From assembly GCA_026126305.1 (NCBI GenBank), contig JAHCJI010000001.1, positions 1-64,000 on the forward strand: 64,000 nucleotides of DNA, given 5' to 3'. Origin of the DNA: Phycisphaeraceae bacterium. GTDB lineage: Bacteria; Planctomycetota; Phycisphaerae; Phycisphaerales; UBA1924. Position numbers and translations under genes: made by a program. Positions 62,023 to 64,000 of the stretch are shown here, piece after piece (position 1 is the first letter of the stretch; each line of letters opens with the position of its first letter). The notes under the pieces are model-generated. The model was not told the origin of the DNA, made no database searches, and saw nothing but the letters and a program-made list of their open reading frames with translations.

Positions 62023-64000
62023 GCCACGGCCTCCTTCTGCCGTTCGGCTTTGCGCCAACGCTGGCGGGCCTCGGCCTCGAGGCTTCCCAAGCACGCCGCG
62101 GCCCGGGCACGGGCGGCGGGGTCGCTGTCGTGGCGGGCCATGTCGGCGATGACGGCGGCCAGGTCGGTCCATCGTTGGCCCAGGGCCCGCTCGGGCCCAC
62201 GCCGCAGCACGCGCGAGGCCACCCAGAGCCCCGAGACGCGGTGGGCCGGCCGTTCGTCGCCCAGCATGGCGCGCAGGGCGTTCTCGCACGCGCGTCGGAC
62301 GGCCGGGTCGGGCTTGGCCTCCACGCCCACCAGGCCGCTGCGGACGGCGTTGGCCCGCACACGCTGGTGGTCGTCCAAGGCCAGGTCGGCGATGTGCTCG
62401 GCGGGCGTGTCGCTCAGGCCCCGGCGGCGGCGGTCTTCCAGGGCCTCGATGGCGTTGGCCCGCACACGCGGGGCCGGGTATCGGCAGGCGGCCAGGATCG
62501 CCCGGCCGGCTTCGGGTGCGGGGGCAAAGGACAGCGCCCGCAGGGCCGTGGCGGCAATGAACTGCCTGGGGTCGTCCTCGCCGAGCCCACCGGCCGGGCC
62601 CGCGGCCAGGACGGCGGCCAGGAGGGCGCCGCGGACGTGCTCGTTGCTGGCGGGCAGGCCCAGCCGGCGTGCCAGGGCGATGGCGGCAACACGCTCGCCG
62701 GGCTGGCCTTGCTCGATGGCACGCACCAGCCATTGCGCGTCGGCGTCGGTGCGCTTCAGGGCGGCCATGGCGGCGCAGGCGGCCGAGGGGCCACAGGGGC
62801 CCAGACCCAGGCGGGCCAGTTCCTGGAGGCCCAGAGCACGTACCGCCGCGTCGGGATGCCTAGTCAGCGCCCGCAGTCGCACATCGGGCGTCTGGCCGGC
62901 GGCGGGGATGGCTTCGAGTGGGTCGCCCAGGGTGCTCTGTCGCAGCACGGCCGACCGCGCGATGGTCGGGTGGGGGTCAAAAGCGAGGTCCTCGATGAGC
63001 GTGGGCGGTCCGCCTCGGACGAGGGCCAGCCGCACGCGTGGGTCGTCGTCGCCCAGCCTTGGCGCGAGCACGCGGGCCCGGGTGGCGCGGTCGACGCCCA
63101 GCGCCGCCAGCCATTCGGGCAGGCCCGCGCGGGCCTGGGCCGACAACCGCTCGATGGTGGCCTCGCTCGGTACGGGGCAGGCCTCGGGCCAATCCAGGGG
63201 CAGCGTGGCGTCGGGGTCTTGACCGTTGTTCGACACTCGCACCTTGGGTTTGGCGTGCAGCGAAGCGACCCGGCTGGTCCGCAAACGCCGACGGGTGAGA
63301 TGGACCCGTTCCAGGACGGCCTCGTGCTCGGCGGGGGTGTTGGCCCGGGCCAGTCGATCGCTGGCGGCCTGGGCGAGGTGGTCCAGGGTGATCCAAGCCA
63401 GGGCCCGCTGCCGTGCCAGGGGCATGTCGGCCTTTCGTAAGACGGTTCGCAGGGCGGCATGGGCCCCCTTGCTCTGGCTGGTGGGCTTTTGGGCGAGCCA
63501 CTGGGCCAGCGGGCCGCCAAGCCCACGACGACCGGCCGACACGTTGGCCTCGGTCAGCAGCGTCATGGCGCTGAGTAGGACACCAAAGCGGCGGTGCTGG
63601 TCAAAGTTGGCCACGGCCAGCGCGATGACCGACTCGACGCCTTCGACCGGGGCGGTTGCCGACTCACCTTCCAAGGCGGAAACGCTCGAGTCGATCTCGG
63701 CGGCCTTGCCGGTGGCGCGGACGAGCGCCCGCTCGGCGGCCTGGGCGACGCCCCGGTCTTCGTCGGCCAGCATTGGCGCGGTCAGCCGCAGGGCCGTTAA
63801 GGAGCCCACCAGGCCCGCCAGTTCGGCGGCGGCGGCCCGGGCCCGTGGGTCGTCGTGCCGGGCGGCCCGATCGATCGCCCGCAGCCATCGGGCCTGGGGG
63901 CCGACGGCCAGAGCGGCGGGACGCATGCCTTCGGGCACGGCGTGCCAATGCCGGGCGAGTTGGTAGACGGCCTCCTCGCCCGCGGGCTGGGCGTGTCCGC
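62019..64000 (-). CDS. HEAT-repeat protein, 5' end beyond the window
   Basis: At least 660 aa, open to the window edge. Built from helical repeats of the HEAT/PBS-lyase type with the 'DPRVRLALVRGG', 'DAAVRALGLQELARLGLG' and 'APRVRANAIEALEDRRR' spacing (about 30-35 residues). No catalytic site. The first visible residues (AGEEAVYQLARHWHAVPEG) continue without a start, so the true N terminus lies to the right. Coupled by ATGA to the small membrane protein. Usually a scaffold for protein interactions; partner unknown. Confidence 0.82.
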   Translation of the reverse strand, partial: GHAQPAGEEAVYQLARHWHAVPEGMRPAALAVGPQARWLRAIDRAARHDDPRARAAAAELAGLVGSLTALRLTAPMLADEDRGVAQAAERALVRATGKAAEIDSSVSALEGESATAPVEGVESVIALAVANFDQHRRFGVLLSAMTLLTEANVSAGRRGLGGPLAQWLAQKPTSQSKGAHAALRTVLRKADMPLARQRALAWITLDHLAQAASDRLARANTPAEHEAVLERVHLTRRRLRTSRVASLHAKPKVRVSNNGQDPDATLPLDWPEACPVPSEATIERLSAQARAGLPEWLAALGVDRATRARVLAPRLGDDDPRVRLALVRGGPPTLIEDLAFDPHPTIARSAVLRQSTLGDPLEAIPAAGQTPDVRLRALTRHPDAAVRALGLQELARLGLGPCGPSAACAAMAALKRTDADAQWLVRAIEQGQPGERVAAIALARRLGLPASNEHVRGALLAAVLAAGPAGGLGEDDPRQFIAATALRALSFAPAPEAGRAILAACRYPAPRVRANAIEALEDRRRRGLSDTPAEHIADLALDDHQRVRANAVRSGLVGVEAKPDPAVRRACENALRAMLGDERPAHRVSGLWVASRVLRRGPERALGQRWTDLAAVIADMARHDSDPAARARAAACLGSLEAEARQRWRKAERQKEAVA

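Noticed and set aside
62023..62733. Upstream extension of the 61522 membrane protein frame
   Set aside because: It lies in the HEAT-repeat gene in another frame; the coupled ATG at 62022 begins a signal peptide.

Overview
The window looks like chromosome of a planctomycete of the Phycisphaerae/Phycisphaerales type. It is strongly GC-rich. Eight exported proteins carry the Cys-bounded double EF-hand module known in this group as the 'GC-type dockerin', and there is a planctomycete-style H-x9-DG pseudopilin. The housekeeping genes (glnS, acpS, grpE, dnaJ, groES, two groEL, adk, fusA, nuoA, atpA) are scattered singly or in small groups. No rRNA, CRISPR array, phage or insertion sequence was recognised.

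Layout. 1-704: gene-poor DNA with an 11-unit array of 21-bp repeats. 705-5085: potassium transport, ktrA and ktrB on the minus strand, divergent from a two-pore-helix K+ channel with two RCK domains. 5107-15163: exported proteins on the minus strand, namely twin predicted cysteine-peptidase/beta-propeller proteins, a lamin-tail protein, an H-x9-DG pseudopilin and a kelch-like propeller; four of the five end in a GC-type dockerin. 15285-26649: a DUF1579 gene, then a long minus-strand run reading groEL2, DUF433/DUF5615 toxin-antitoxin-like pair, groES, S23 four-helix-bundle gene, groEL1, a 72-aa ORF, dnaJ, grpE, fmdB-like, acpS, glnS and a glycosyltransferase-methyltransferase fusion.

26980-38781: on the plus strand a lone nuoA, then a histidine kinase and a STAS protein followed by a compact type II secretion/type IV pilus-like operon (GspE, GspF, PilM, PilN, PilO, a GspC/PilP-like protein, and five pseudopilins in the order G, H, J, I, K). 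No secretin or prepilin peptidase is present in the window. 38792-40746: an HD-GYP phosphodiesterase and a single-domain response regulator, convergent with the pilus operon. 40874-51370: tRNA-Ser, tRNA-Pro and tRNA-Tyr interleaved with four more dockerin proteins: an alpha/beta hydrolase with its dockerin at the N terminus, a small exported protein, an M36/M4-like metalloprotease and a subtilase.

51417-64000: a hypothetical protein, adenylate kinase, EF-G, an O-antigen-ligase-like/TPR membrane protein overlapping a WecA/MraY-like sugar-phosphate transferase, a second 21-bp array, a stand-alone atpA, and a signal-peptide protein coupled to a HEAT-repeat protein cut by the window end.

Most interesting points: (i) all eight dockerin modules have exactly 54 residues from first to last Cys, including the one at an N terminus, which suggests a disulfide-closed attachment domain rather than a C-terminal sorting tail; (ii) the S23 gene between groES and groEL is enclosed by a 29-bp inverted repeat (25/29 matches) that overlaps its start and stop codons, like a small mobile cassette; (iii) two separate intergenic arrays have an exact 21-bp period with phased A-tracts; (iv) a pseudopilus operon with signalling genes on both sides lies between clusters of dockerin-bearing exported enzymes.
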